A stretch of DNA of 64,000 nucleotides from Ophioderma brevispina. Its lineage: Eukaryota; Echinodermata; Ophiuroidea; Amphilepidida; Ophiodermatidae. The stretch is taken from positions 1 through 64,000 of the forward strand of contig JAMKCH010049303.1 of NCBI GenBank assembly GCA_023653785.1. Direction: 5' to 3'. Every line of letters begins with the position of its first letter. Position 1 is the first letter of the stretch. Shown here piece after piece: positions 11,079 through 22,600 of the stretch. The position numbers were made by a program, and so were the translations under genes. The notes under the pieces are model-generated. The model was not told the DNA's origin. It ran no database searches and was given only the letters and a program-made list of their open reading frames with translations.

Positions 11079-11558
11079 GTGTGGGGAGGAGAGAGGGGAT
11101 GGAGAGATGAGGAAAGATGGAGATGCGAGAAAGGGAAGAGGATGGAGAGACGAAAGAGGGGGAGCGACACAGGGAGGGGAGACGGGGGCAACAAGGGGCT
11201 GAGGGGGATGAGGGAGGAGGGAGAGGGGAGGGGGAAGGGAGGGAGATTGGTGAAGGACGAGAGAAGAGATGGAAGGAGAGGGATGAAGGAAGGAGGGACG
11301 GAAGGGGCAGGACGAGGAGCGGGAAGGTAGGGGAGGAGGGAGGGCAGCTATGAGGGGGTGAGAGGGGAGGGAGGGAGAATGAGGGAGGAGGAGAGAGAGG
11401 GGGAGGAAGGGTAGGGACGAGAGTCTAGGAAGGAGAGAGAGAGGGAGGGAGGGCGCCTGAGGGAAGAGAGAGAGAAGGGGAGGGAGGGAGGGGGAGGGCA
11501 GTGGAGGGAAGGAGGAGGAAGTTGAGGGACGAGGAGGAGGAGAGGGGAGGGAGGTTAT
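11079..11558. repeat. Polypurine (GA/GGGA) tract, ~480 bp
   Basis: Almost pure G+A on the plus strand, with GGGA, GGGAGGA and GAGAGA words and only scattered T or C. The overlapping open frames in two plus frames encode only G/R/E/K-rich low complexity and are rejected as genes. Such mirror-like purine tracts can form triplex DNA. Confidence 0.9.
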
Positions 11559-11974
11559 GCACCAGTCAGCATACTGGAGGGAAGGTAAAATTCACTTGCG
11601 TCCTATCTCCTTGAAACCATTAACCTTAAACTCAACCCATTCAAAGTCAAATACGCACAAAACCTTCAACAGAGGTACCCTTGCACGAAATCAAATTAGA
11701 AAAAGGGTGACGATCAAAGGTAGCACGTAGACCCATCTGTCAAGCATGATTTGGTCATACAAAAAAGGCAAAGCATAAGATGTCATTCATGAATAGTAAA
11801 TGTCATATTCGTACCAAGCAAAATAACTAATGAGAAGGAAGATATGTAATACGACAGGGTTTGATAATCAAAAGGATTGCTTGCTTTGAAAAATACATAT
11901 TGGTAGGGAAACTGCTACTTGTAAACACAAAGAGAAATGATGGAATTAGTGTTGACAGAGCTGCATGAGAAGCT
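11559..11974. other. No gene seen
   Basis: Unique sequence between the purine tract and tandem duplication B. Confidence 0.5.
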
Positions 11975-13876
11975 AATGATATTATCAGTTCTCATTTTAA
12001 AGAATGCCAAGTTGAAAGCAATCAAATTTACTGTCGATACACAATGTTCTGAATATATTCATCACGGGTCGATTTTTGGTAATTGAAGAGGTTTGCAGCA
12101 CAAAGGTTGCAACTCCAAGAGCTGCCTGATGTATTGATTGTAGTCGGAGGTTAGAACATGGAAGACTGTTCCTGACGTTGTTGTTTAATAGAATAGATAG
12201 AGGTATGCGATGTAAGACACAGCATCCAACTTCAATCCTGGCTCTCAATAAAATGCAGCTATAGTCTGTGTCTTACCTCTGTGCAGTGATGCAGCGCGAG
12301 ATTGTTGGTCGCAAGAGTAAATCGCTTGCACTGACTTGAAGCACGACGGCACGAGTTTACTCGGCAACGACACAAAGACAGGAAATTCTGATGCTGCATT
12401 AAAGTTATGACATCAATAAACAGAGTTAGAGACACTAGACTATATGTATCTTTAAATGTGGGGGGTGGGGTTCCCAAGTTGTTTGGGTTGGAAATGTGCC
12501 AATTTTCATGTGATGCCTTGATGTTTAGAGCCAAATTTATTACATACATTTGAACCCCCTCCCCCAAAAAATTTCCATCATTGTTAGCAATGTAGTTCAG
12601 ATTGAAAAAAGGTCTAATTTCCAACAAATTTTAGAAAATTTGCATCTACTGGTTGGTTTATACTTTCAGCTGGCAGACGTCGAACATGTTTTGTGCAAGA
12701 TACATAAATAAAAGTGTTGCATGACAGGCATGCTCAAAAGGCAAAGCACGGCCAACGTTGCGCGTGAAGTATGAAATGACCATTTGGTGGAAATGAAAAC
12801 CCCCTCCAAAAATGTATGCAAGGTTATTATTTAATGCTTGGTGGAAAAGTGGGGTCTTTTTTTTTGTTGAAAATAGCCCACATTTTAGCTTCATGCCGGT
12901 GGAGGGGGGGGGGGGGGCCTTGTTATTCAAGGTGGATTTCATGCTTGTGTACGTTAGAACAAAATGTATCCTTAAGTGCATATTTTCCACTTGACAAGAA
13001 AAAAAACACCATTAAATCTGTACTCGGTTTAAATTACTACCTTAAGAGTAATGTTGCAGGTTTAAAAATACACCCTTAAACAAGTATTATGATTTTAGTT
13101 TTTTTAGTACAACATAAATGAGAATGTTATAAAATGTGCCGCTAAACCATGGTTAACCATACATGAGCAGGTGGTGGCTCTTATTGGAACCGGCCCTGAT
13201 AAAAGGAAATGCACACTATTTCCTTGTATTTTATTTCAGTATTATGTGTACAAGTATTTTAAATCCATATACAGGGTGAGTCAAAACAAACTTGACCGGA
13301 TTGTGTCTGCCATTTTGAATTTTCAAGTAACATATATCTAAACAGTGATATCATTTGCAAGCTTAGTTCATTATCTTTAATTTGCTGCCAAGATCATTCC
13401 CATCGGTAGGTACTAGACAGAGTTACAGTCGTTTGAAATTGAAGCAGTCGGTTTTCTGCAATGCCCGGATCACATTGCTTCTTCGGGCGCCGTGCATTAA
13501 AATGAATCCGTTGGATAGGGTGAATGATTGAGTGAAAAGTGGACTAATTGATTCAAAGACTGTGATCCGCCTATACTTATCTGATGGGAATGATTTTGAA
13601 GCAAAAATTAAAGCTAATGAATAGACAGTCCGATGATATCACATACGTTATATACATTATTTAAAAAATCAAATGGCGGACACAATCCGGGCTCAAGTTG
13701 TTTTTTTTACTCACCCTGTATATGAAAGGTCTTTTAAAGTTTTGTCCTTACTATAAGACTTGGATTAATGGGTGTCGTCGTGATTGACAGTTTTATTCTG
13801 CAAAATCATTCATTTATTGAATAAAATTGCTACTAAAATATGTGTAACGATCAGGCATTTATAGTGTAGATATTAG
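11975..13876. repeat. Tandem duplication B, copy 1 (~1.9 kb)
   Basis: This unit is repeated directly downstream. Shared blocks in order are 'TCATTTTAAA.AATGCC', 'GAAAGCAATCAAATTTAC', 'GAACATGGAA..CTGTTCCTGACGTTG', 'AATCGCTTGCACTGACTTGA', 'GGCAGACGTCGAACATGTTT', a G-run, 'GATAAAAGGAAATGCAC', a foldback MITE and 'GTGTAACGATCAGGCATTTA'. No reading frame is shared by both copies. Confidence 0.88.
13272..13718. mobile_element. TA-flanked foldback MITE, 447 bp (copy in B1)
   Basis: The left end CAGGGTGAGTCAAAACAAAC and right end ..TTTTTTTACTCACCCTG are inverted and flanked by TA on both sides (13270-13271 and 13719-13720). Inverted similarity continues through GGATTGTGTCTGCCATTTTGA and far inward ('GATATCAT', 'AATTTGCTGCCAAGATCATTCCCATC'), so most of the element is one palindrome. 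The TA duplication fits the Tc1/mariner superfamily by general knowledge. No transposase frame. Confidence 0.85.
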
Positions 13877-15872
13877 CACTGGTCATTTTAAACAATGCCC
13901 GAGTTGCAAAAAAAGAAAAAAAGCAATCAAATTTACTTTCGATAGCACAATGGTTCTGACTATATATTCATCACGGTCGATTTTTGGGTATTGGAGGGTT
14001 TGAGCAAACAGGTTGCACTCAAGATCTGCCTGATGTATGTGGATTGTAAGTCGTAGGAGAACATGGAATGCTGTTCCTGACGTTGTGTTTAATAAGAATA
14101 GATGGGTATGGATGTAAACACCCACAGCAAATCCAACTTCAATTCTGGCTCTCAATATGCAGCCTATAGGTCATGTGTTCTCTACACGGTGCATTGATGG
14201 TCAGCGCGAGATTTATTTGTCACAAGAGTAAATCGCTTGCACTGACTTGAAGCGCCGGCGCTTTCACGCTCGCGCGGGCGACAAAGCAACAGCATGTCTT
14301 GAAGGGGCATAACTGATTATGACATCATAAACAGTAGTTAGGACACAGACTAGTATGTATCCTATCTTTTACTATGTGGGGGGATGGTGTTCCCAAGTTG
14401 GTGTTGGGTTTTGGAATGTATGCCAATTTTCAGTGATCGTGAATTTTTTGGCCAATTATACAACATTGCAACCCCCTCCCCCAACAAAATTTTCCATCAT
14501 TTTAAGCAAATTTGGAAACTTCAGAATTTGAAAAAAATAGGTTTATTTTTTTCAAAAGTTTTTTCAATTTGATTTGTGACTTAGACTGAAAAGTTAACTA
14601 GTATACATACTTTCAGTGGCAGACGTCGAACATGTTTTGTGCAAGAATACATAAATCAAAGTGTTGCATGACAAGGCATGCTCAAAAGGCAAGCAATCGG
14701 CCAACTTCTGCGATGAAGTATGAAATGAACCATTTTGGGTGGAAATGAGACCCCCCGCAACGTGTGCAAGGTTTAATTCCTTCATGCCTTGTTGGCAAAA
14801 GTGGGGTCTTTTTTTGATTGAAATTTAGCCAGCCACATTAGCTTCATGCCCCGGGGAGGGGGGTGGGGCCCCATTGTATTCCAAGTGTGATTCATTCTTG
14901 TGTAATAACAAAATGTATCCTAAGTGCATATTTTCCACTTGACAAGAAAACAACAACCCTAAATCAGTACTTCGGTTTTATTTTAACTACCTTTAAGAGT
15001 AATTGTGGCATGTTTTAAAATACACCTTAAAAACAAGTGTTATGATTTTTTAAGTACACTAAATGAAGAATGTTTTTATACAATGTGCCCGTAACCATGG
15101 GTAACATCACTGAGCAGGTGGTGGTCTCTTATTGTAACCTGCCCTGATAAAGGAATGCACCCCACTATTCCCTGTTTTTTTAGTTCATTTTATGTTACAA
15201 GATTTAATAATTTAATAATGTAAAAATATCCTTATACAGGGTGAGTAAAAAACATACTATGTACCCTGATTGTGTCCCCATTTTGAACTTTTTCAAGTAA
15301 CATATATCATAACATATGGCATATCATTTGTAAGGCTGAGTTCATTATCTTATAATTTGCTGCCAAAGACAATTACATCGTTAGGTATAAACAGAGTATT
15401 ACAGTCGTTTTAATGAAGCAGTTGTCTCGGTTTTCGCACTGTCCACCCACGGGGAATTGCACATGTGCTTCTTCGGGGAACGCGCGCGTGCATTCAAATT
15501 GGGAAAGCGTGGATAGGATGAAAACGGACTACTTGATTTCAAAAGACTGTACTCGGCCTATACTTCCCGATTGAACTATCTTGCAGCAAATTAAAGATAA
15601 TGAAATAGACATTCCGATGATATCATATCATATTAATAGCATTATTTAAAAACTCAAAATGGCGGACACATCCGGTTCAAGTTTTTTTTACTCACCCTGT
15701 ATCTATAAAGTCTTTTAAAGTTTGTCCTTACTATAAAACGACTTTGGAGAATTACTGGGTCGTCCGTTGTGATTGACAGTTTTATTCTGCATCATTCATT
15801 TTTATGCACCTAAAATTGTACTAAAATATGTGTAACGATCAGGCATTTATAATATGTAAGATTAGCAGACCC
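13877..15872. repeat. Tandem duplication B, copy 2 (~2.0 kb)
   Basis: Same order of blocks as 11975-13876, including its own copy of the embedded MITE. Differences are dominated by short indels, with local replacements such as the GC-rich stretch 14250-14290. The right edge is where 'CAGGCATTTATAATATG' gives way to unique sequence. Confidence 0.88.
15237..15699. mobile_element. TA-flanked foldback MITE, 463 bp (copy in B2)
   Basis: Counterpart of 13272-13718 inside tandem copy 2, with ends CAGGGTGAGT and ACTCACCCTG and flanking TA. It was presumably duplicated with the unit and is not an independent insertion. Confidence 0.83.
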
Positions 15873-16113
15873 TGGAAATGAAATTAAACTCCTCATTGAG
15901 AAATTAAAGTGATAGTTGAGGATATTTTTTGAGGATACACATTTCTCTCAATTGCACTCTACGGTTTGGTTGACCATCTAGCCCAGAACGTTTTCAAAGG
16001 TTTATGAACAAACAGTAAACAAAGCCAACGAAAAACCTTGTTTTTGAATTTGCCTGCTATTGTAATCGTACCTATCTAGTGGAGGAGCTAGGACCAGGTC
16101 AAACATTTCATTC
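15873..16113. other. No gene seen
   Basis: Unique spacer between duplication B and the 0.9 kb foldback element. Confidence 0.5.
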
Positions 16114-17026
16114 GTTTACCCTCCACTACAGAAAAGGTTTGACATCCTTTGGTAGTTAGTCTGGACCCTCTTATCACTGCTAGGTATGTCGTACTCCTCA
16201 ATTTGGTGTCACTTTTTGTCAATAGGGGCCAATTTAATTTTACACAAGGTCACACTTTTTAAAAAAATGCCCAATGCATGTACATGTATGCCGTATTGTC
16301 TGTCTAGTCCATAATGAGTCCCCAAAATGTAAGTTTGGTACCAGCTATGGACCAATGGTTTTGAGTTATAGGGTAAAATGGTAAAAGGTCAATTTTCTAT
16401 TTTGCTATTTGTACAAGGGTCAGCAAATCAGAAGTTGCCTCCCCAATTTTGTTGAAACTGATAGAAGTTGGTTCAATCTAGGCTTAATGCGTCAAATCCG
16501 GAATAGTTTGACCATCTGCAAGTGTTAGATTTTTATCAATGTATGCGACAGAAATAGGCCATAGGCAACATACCCAATTGGGCGTTGACCTTCTTTGACC
16601 CTTATCTCCCATAAGGTAAACATTTACATAATCAAAACTTTACGTTTTTAGGAGTCCCGCTTACCACCTCATGGCAATTATTTGCAATTCTTAAATTGAA
16701 TCAATTAATTAATGTTTACCCCTGTACAATTTGGATTGACCTTTTTTAAACCATTTTAGCCATTTTTTACCCCATAACTAAAAACCAATGGTCGTAGGTG
16801 GTACAAACATACATTTTTTTTTGGACTCCTCTGATTAGATGACAATTGGGCATACATTTTCAAACAATGAATTTGGGGCATTTTAAAGTTGACCCCTGTG
16901 TAAACTTAAATTGGCCCTATTGACAAAGTGATACCCCACTTTGAGAGTATTACTTATCTGCATTGATGTAGAGGGTCCATACTAACTACCAAAGTGGTCA
17001 AACCTTTTCTGTAGTGGGAGGTAAAC
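16114..17026. mobile_element. Large foldback element, ~913 bp
   Basis: The ends GTTTACCCTCCACTACAGAA and, inverted, GTTTACCTCCCACTACAGAA carry on as long inverted arms: AAGGTTTGAC, GTAGTTAGT.TGGACCCTC, TTTGTCAATAGGG(GC)CAA, and CCATTGGTTTTGAGTTATGG-type blocks. The arms are about 300 bp or longer around a diverged centre near 16500-16700. No target duplication is clear. No transposase is encoded, so it is non-autonomous, or simply a large palindrome. Confidence 0.8.
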
Positions 17027-17575
17027 CAATTCCTTAAATAAGGCCCTATGATCAGCCCGTCCCCATGGGGGGTGTGGGGGGTGGAACCCCCCCCCAGCGA
17101 TCCTCAAAGAGAAGAAAAAAAATATGAAGCAAGAGTAGGAGAGACGTCAAATGAGAAAGAGACAATCACAGAGGGAACGATAAAGAGAACAGAACGGTCG
17201 AACGTTGAATTAATATGAAACAAAAGGAGAACTACATCAGAACGCGGAGTGAGAATTGAACTCCAGACTTACATAAATACAAATATCCAAATATTTGGCT
17301 TCCCCCTCAAGCCATTACTTTTTTTTGTTCCAAGCTAACCAACGGTATCATTAAATTGTAAATGTGCCAACAGTACTTGTGTTCAAAATGTTAAAATAAA
17401 ATTTGAAAAACACGAGGGGACCTGGGCCCGTGCCCCAATTTTGTGGTCGACCATTAAAGGGAAAGTGTTTCAGTCGGGAGCTGAAGTGGTCCAAGAAAAA
17501 TTGGTAGGGATCGATTTCCTAGCCGCCCGGCACCATAAACTTATAGGTCTACTTGCTGTCCAATTGAATTAATTC
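17027..17575. other. No gene seen
   Basis: Contains paired G- and C-runs at 17068-17096 forming a short hairpin and purine-rich sequence at 17105-17200. No coding signal. Confidence 0.5.
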
Positions 17576-18236
17576 TTATACTTAAAACCCTCAAAATAAC
17601 CTTCTTAGTAGCTACAATCCAAGAGCTTCAGGCCCACCCGCCGTGTACTTCCGGCAGGGGCCTGCCATGCCCCGCATCCGTTTAAAGACATTGACGCTAG
17701 CTATAATGTGTAGTTTTCCCCTTCGTCGAGTACAGCCTTGTTAATGCCAATGTTCATGTATCAGTGAGCAAAGTTAGAAACCATTCTTTTTCTTTAAGTG
17801 GTTTTTACCATTACTAAAACCCTCAAAAAGTGGTAAGCTTGAAGGTTCTGAATCGCTGAAATCCAGAAGCTTCCGGGGGCTACGCGCCCTGGACCCCCGA
17901 CAGGGCATCTGCTCATACATCCCACCCATTAAAGACATTTGCGCGATCGCTATATGCAATTCTCTATGGCAGTACAAGCTTATACGCATACTGCCCGTCT
18001 CAGTGGAGCACATTATAAACCTCCGTTTATTTACTCGGTCTTGACTTTGAATTAGGGTTGCATTTACCCCTCAAGAGTGGTATCATTTTGAAGTTTTCTG
18101 AATAGCTTAAATCCTAGAGCTTCGTCCGGGGCTTCCGCCCCCTGGACCCCGAAAGGGCTTGCCCATGGCACCCCGCCAGGGGCCTAAACGGGCCCCTGTA
18201 AAACCCACCTTTCAGGGCTTTCCGGTTTGCATCAAG
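17576..18236. repeat. Three-unit repeat with GC hairpin (~220-250 bp period)
   Basis: Three units begin near 17580, 17810 and 18070, each with 'CCCTCAA', a degenerate GAAGTTCTGAATNGCTNAAATCC, 'AGAGCTTC' and a GC-rich hairpin block ('GGGGGCTACGCGCCCTGGACC', 'GGGGCTTCCGCCCCCTGGACC'). Units 1 and 2 also share 'TTAAAGACATT..CGCTA'. The hairpin stands out from AT-rich surroundings. The mobile family is not identified. Confidence 0.75.
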
Positions 18237-18509
18237 GGCACGTGCGGTGTGCAGTTCAAACGATAAAAACAATATGGTTCTGTAAGAACATCTTACTTAA
18301 CGGCCCTAATGGGCCCGAACCGTGGTCGCCTGTTAGTTGCTATTGTTTTATTCAGCTCACTACGCTTGCCAAGTACCTCCTACTTGCCAGCGATAACATT
18401 TCTCAGTTTACAAAACCCCCCCCCTACAAATGTCTACGACCGGGCCCCCGGCCTATGATATCCGTGGCCTTCTCTAATAAAAACAAGCGTTGATTTTCGT
18501 TTGAGCACG
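18237..18509. other. No gene seen
   Basis: Moderately GC-rich tail after the hairpin repeat, with a C-run at about 18416-18424. An 88-codon open frame here has no protein-like character. Confidence 0.45.
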
Positions 18510-18860
18510 ATAGAAAAATACTAAATCATCAGCTTCTTACATAAATATGGCTAGGGGGGTGAGCAAGCTTATTCACTATTCAGGTATGATCTAATACATT
18601 GGTAGTATCAAATTATGCAAAAACCCAAGGTTCAATCAAAATTGAGGGCAACTTCTTCTTGTCCATGTGCTGTTTAGGTATCGCCATTTGCAAAACACTG
18701 GGGATTCTTGAAATTCAAAAACATCTAAATCACTCATGGGAAATATCATACCATGTAAAATTGGAGAAAATATGGAAAAAATCAAATAACCCTATTTTGA
18801 CACAAATTGTATGTTGATTTTTTATAAGTTGCAAAATGTTACACCCTAAACACATTTTTC
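18510..18860. repeat. Dispersed repeat shared with 8246-8600
   Basis: Second diverged copy of the 8246-8600 family, same orientation. See that entry for the shared blocks. Confidence 0.55.
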
Positions 18861-19569
18861 CAATTTGAAGCATAGCCCTAATTTGTGTTTTTTTTTTAAA
18901 ATTTTGGACACCGTAAATCTGTACGCGCAACAAAAAAATCGCCTGATCTCAAAAAACGACCCTGATTACGCTTTTTTGTACATGATCATGAAATGCCACC
19001 TCCAATACAAGTTCCACCCTCCCCCAGGGGGACTTCATTATCTGCTGACCCCCAACATCACGGTCCATACCAAATCCAAAACGTAAAGTTACCCCAGATT
19101 CCTTTAAAATGAAATGAAAGCCTGGTTTGAAAATCCATACTGAGAATATGGTGTAGTTGACCTAGAAACCTGTATGGTTGAGCTGAGATGAAGTTCAAAA
19201 GGTGAGTTTATTTTATAATCATGTCGGGCCATGCACTAGATACTGAATCAGAGGCGGCACTCTACTTCTAATTCATTTGTTCCACTTCCACTGGGTATAA
19301 TAACCGTTAGTGAAAGGTCCAAAGACCAATGGTCAATCAGTCCAAGCACTTTGAAAAATAATTAGTGCCAGTTTATTTTGTGTGTGTGTGGCCATAGGAG
19401 CTCTACTTTCAGTGGGGTGAGTGGGTGGATGGAGGGATTTGTTTTTGGGGGGGGGCAGGGGGTGTTATTTTTTGTTTTGTTTTAGAAAGTCATAATTTTA
19501 AGAATAATTAGCATCATCTGTTGTCTGGCTATACCCTGCCTGGAAAAATTTGGGGAATGACATTCCCAG
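18861..19569. other. No gene seen
   Basis: AT-rich with a T-run at 18888-18897, a short TG run near 19380 and a G-run near 19447. Nothing recognised. Confidence 0.5.
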
Positions 19570-19785
19570 GAATGTGGAGGGAAAATTTGTCCTTTAAATA
19601 AAGAAACACATAAGATTGAAGGGAAATTTTTTGCACTCTTGGAAGGAAATTTTGCAATCTTGGAAGGTAAAATGTTTGGGCAATCCTGGAGTGAAATTTT
19701 CAACTCTTGGATGGAAAATTTTGGAACTGGGATGAAATGGTTGCAATCTTGGAGGGAAATGGATGTGTTCCGGGAAATGTTCACA
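19570..19785. repeat. ~21 bp minisatellite, about eight units
   Basis: Units of the type GGAAGGAAATTTTGCAATCTT start near 19576, 19618, 19641, 19662, 19688, 19709, 19730 and 19751. The dominant period, 21, is a multiple of three. That explains why open frames run across it on both strands, so none is kept as a gene. Confidence 0.8.
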
Positions 19786-20394
19786 TTTTTATTAAACCAC
19801 CCTGATACCCTCACCAATATCGCATCTAGCATGACAAGAAGCTGACCAAGTGAGTGCATCAGTGCGAATCGCTGCTTCACAGCTGATACTAAAACCAGAA
19901 CAAGCGAGTCCTAGTTCTAGGGCCCATCTTGCAGATTGCATATCAAGAAGTGGTGGTCATGATAGAATTCCTCAGATAATTGCACAGAGGATTTTCCTTA
20001 TTGCTTGCGGCTAAACAGACTTGAATTTTTGAAGGAGTGATACAAAAATGATACGTCAGTATTGATTAAAAGATGATTTTGTTTATGGGAACTGTTTTAT
20101 TGCCCACAAACTTTTTCGTTATCCCGATTTTCTACAAAATTTCTGTCACATTAGTTCTTAAAATCAATGACATTTGAATTTAGTGCAATATACCTTTTTT
20201 GTATGGTTTAAACTTAGCTGTTAGAGCTAATAGCAGTTTTGTCTACAGAACTTATGGCATACATGACACGCAGCAGCAAGGCTAATTGTGCAAATGATAC
20301 CAAAATCTCAATTTTTTAGGTTAAAGTGGTATAATAATGGTCTCATAATAATGCTCCATGTACTCAGTATGGTAATTTGTATGTGTGAAAATGT
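19786..20394. other. No gene seen
   Basis: Unique AT-rich sequence without recognisable features. Confidence 0.5.
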
Positions 20395-20800
20395 TTGTTC
20401 TTCCAGGTTTTTGGTGATGCTGAACTCAAATATAGATGTAACTAAGCTTGGAAATGATCAGAAAATGGTAAACAACAATTGAATGTTTGGTGCCCTCTAT
20501 GGGCCAAAGTGCTGCCTACAGCTGGTAGGGGAGTACCTGTGAAGGTACTCTTCTACTTGTAGCCTACATGTGTACCTGTCAGTCACCTAGCAGGCAACTG
20601 CAGAGTACACTCTAGGGATGGGTACTCCTAGGAAAACATAGCTGTTGTGCACCTAATGGCTTGTGTACTTCGTATGTACTTAGTTGTAGGTCTTGCATCA
20701 ATAATGCATCAAGGGGTACCATTGGAGTAGAGCTAAGAGTACACATGGAGTAGCCTAAGCTCTGGGTTACACCATAAGAATCTGGCTGTGTATTAACAGT
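20395..20800 (+). repeat. Dispersed repeat, inverted partner at 37638-38080
   Basis: Strong match over about 400 bp to the reverse complement of 37638-38080. Shared words include 'GGTAGGGGAGTACCTGTGA', 'TACATGTGTACCTGTCAGT', 'GTTGTGCACCTAATGGCTTG' and 'AGAATCTGGCTGTGTAATTA' (one base variant). GTAC-rich throughout. No terminal repeats or coding frame, so the class is unknown. Confidence 0.85.
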
Positions 20801-20936
20801 ACTTCAGAAACATTAATTTATCATATGACTCGGGGGGGGGCATGTAGTTTTCAATGCATCTTTGTTTGCTCATTTGGCATAATTATATTATACCCTTTTT
20901 ACCTACTCTGTATTATGGGCTTTTTCCCATTAAAGG

Positions 20937-21281
20937 TGCAACGAGAGATTTCAAATAACAGGTATCTCGAAAATTGTGAAAATTCTGATTTTGGTACTGG
21001 TGTAAGGCTTTATATCAAAAATATCCCCATCTGTAAGGATTAAGCTGAGAACTGTTTCTTTGGTACAAAAATTGTGAAATTTCTAATTTCGTATAAGAGC
21101 AAATATGAAATTCAGCCTATGTTTTCTATTGAAATATAAGCATATACAAATCACCTTTTATTTTCATTTTTAAGTTATTTCTGTAACCAAATAAAAGGTA
21201 GGGAATCTATTGAGCATCTAATCTATATGAAATCACTGCATATCACAAAAAATATGGGACTTGAAATCTCTCGTTGCACCT
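20937..21281. mobile_element. TTAA-flanked MITE, AGGTGCAACGAGAGATTTC ends (copy 1)
   Basis: TTAA, then AGGTGCAACGAGAGATTTC on the left, and GAAATCTCTCGTTGCACCT then TTAA on the right: perfect 19 bp TIRs with a TTAA duplication. About 345 bp. A second full copy is at 56065-56411 and a left end at 62571. TTAA target choice is typical of the piggyBac superfamily by general knowledge, but these TIRs do not start with the usual piggyBac bases, so the assignment is inferred. No transposase. Confidence 0.88.
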
Positions 21282-21285
21282 TTAA

Positions 21286-21537
21286 GTCACTATCAGTGAT
21301 CCACCCAAAAGAGTTAACATTTTTTAAATTTGCAGGAATGTGTTGAATTAAGTGTCCATACAGACAGTAATGACTAAAATATCAGATTCCGTCCTTGTTA
21401 GGTTGCTTTTGTTCTTATCCCCCTGCAGGGTATGTTAGTGTACCTATACTTGTTACAGTCATGCAAAAATCTGATTTTTGGTGATTTTTATTCTTCAATT
21501 TTCCAATTTAGCAAGTCACTGATATTGCCTTTAATCG
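21286..21537. repeat. Dispersed repeat 'ATATCTGATT' family, copy 1
   Basis: Shares with 25240-25604 and 31560-31910 the ordered blocks 'AGTGATTCACCCGAAAGAG' (variants), 'ATTTGCAGGAAT', 'ACTAAAATATCTGATT', 'TAGTTTGCTTTTGGTTCTTAT', 'GGACACCTGTACTTGTTACA' and 'ATGCAAAAATCTGATTTTT'. It directly abuts the TTAA MITE, sharing its TTTAAG edge. Class unknown. Confidence 0.75.
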
Positions 21538-22015
21538 AATAAAGTGTATGATACAAAGTAGGTGTGATGTGTAATGCTTAATTGCCTATGTCATAGGAAT
21601 TTCTTTGCATAAAACATGGCATGTTTCTAAGAAGGTCAAATCATGAATAAAAACAGTAAAAATATTTGAGATAACGTGATCTATTTCACACCACTAATAA
21701 TGTTACCTTTGGTAGTGGTCAAGACCAAAATGGCCAATCTCCACGGTAACGATGCTTCTATGACGTCATTCTGACCATTTCAATTTTAATTTCAAACACT
21801 GCAATCCTCAAGGGAGCGCAGTTTATTTGTTTGTGCTTTTCCCGAGCTGGTACTAAGTGCAGATTAAATGTGTCACAAAAATATTTTTCAAAGGTAAAAA
21901 GGAAAGGAAAACAAAATGTCATGACTTGTGTTTGTCGATATAGTAAGTAGGGTTAAGCTAATATTGTGATGTTTTGACGGTATTCATTTTTGTAATTTTT
22001 TTAGTTTAGAATAGT
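21538..22015. other. No gene seen
   Basis: Unique AT-rich sequence. Nothing recognised. Confidence 0.5.
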
Positions 22016-22240
22016 TTTATGGATTAACCCTAACGCCCCTTCTGTTTGCCAGGAGGGAGTGAACAAATAACGGAAGAGTGGAAGGAGACAAGTCAGAAAT
22101 TTGGGTTGGTCTCGAACCAGGGGCCTTTGGGCCCCAGTCCCATGACTGGGGATACCATGCTAGGACAGTGTCGCTGGCCCGGCCAGTGATTTCGTGCCCA
22201 TATGAGTCTTCGTTTGATGAAACAATCGCTACATCCGGGA
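22016..22240 (-). mobile_element. SINE with tRNA-like head (copy 1, minus)
   Basis: Reverse complement of the family seen at 26190-26460. Reading the minus strand: CATCAAACGAAGACTCATA, a GCTGGCC..GGCCAG A-box-like block, CCCAGTCATGGGACTGGGGC, a B-box-like GGTTCGAGACC, then a pyrimidine-rich tail ending in GGGGCGTTAGGGTTAA. The long arm before the B box resembles a class II (Ser/Leu-like) tRNA head. Confidence 0.7.
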
Positions 22241-22480
22241 CTTTTTTCTTACTCAGTCCATTTTTTGAACTGTTGTATTGGAAATTGTTGTAGTAAAGAC
22301 CCCTGTAAGTGGCTAAGCATAACACGCCCTATTTGTCAAGAAATGATGATTTTTATGCTTTGTTTACAAATACAACTCATGATCCGACTTTTTTTAGACC
22401 TAGTAGAAACTGTCGTAAATGGCATCTTCAAGATCGCTTTAAAATGCTTTAAGTGTTTGTTTTTCACAAAGAACAGTAAT
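22241..22480. other. No gene seen
   Basis: Unique AT-rich sequence between the SINE and a foldback. Overlapping open frames of about 100 codons on both strands are not protein-like. Confidence 0.45.
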
Positions 22481-22600
22481 ATAAGGGGAAAGAATTTAGT
22501 ATTCTGCCACAACCCTATGAATTTGGCAGCCTTAACGGAATAAACTGCATGTTGAAGGATGTTGTGGCAGAATACTGAATTCATCCCATATAAGGTGTTG
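22481..22600. repeat. Inverted repeat, 21 bp arms
   Basis: GAATTTAGTATTCTGCCACAAC-type left arm (22493-22513) and right arm GTTGTGGCAGAATACTGAATTC (22561-22581) differ at one base around a 47 bp loop. Weaker pairing continues outward through ATATAAGG opposite CCCATATAAGG-type sequence. Probably a small MITE. Confidence 0.75.

Noticed and set aside
11079..11353. Overlapping G/R/E-rich open frames
   Set aside because: By-product of the stop-poor GGGA polypurine tract. Two frames are open at once.
19482..19880. 132-codon minus-strand open frame with repeated peptide
   Set aside because: Created by a 21 bp minisatellite whose period is a multiple of three. The plus strand is open as well.
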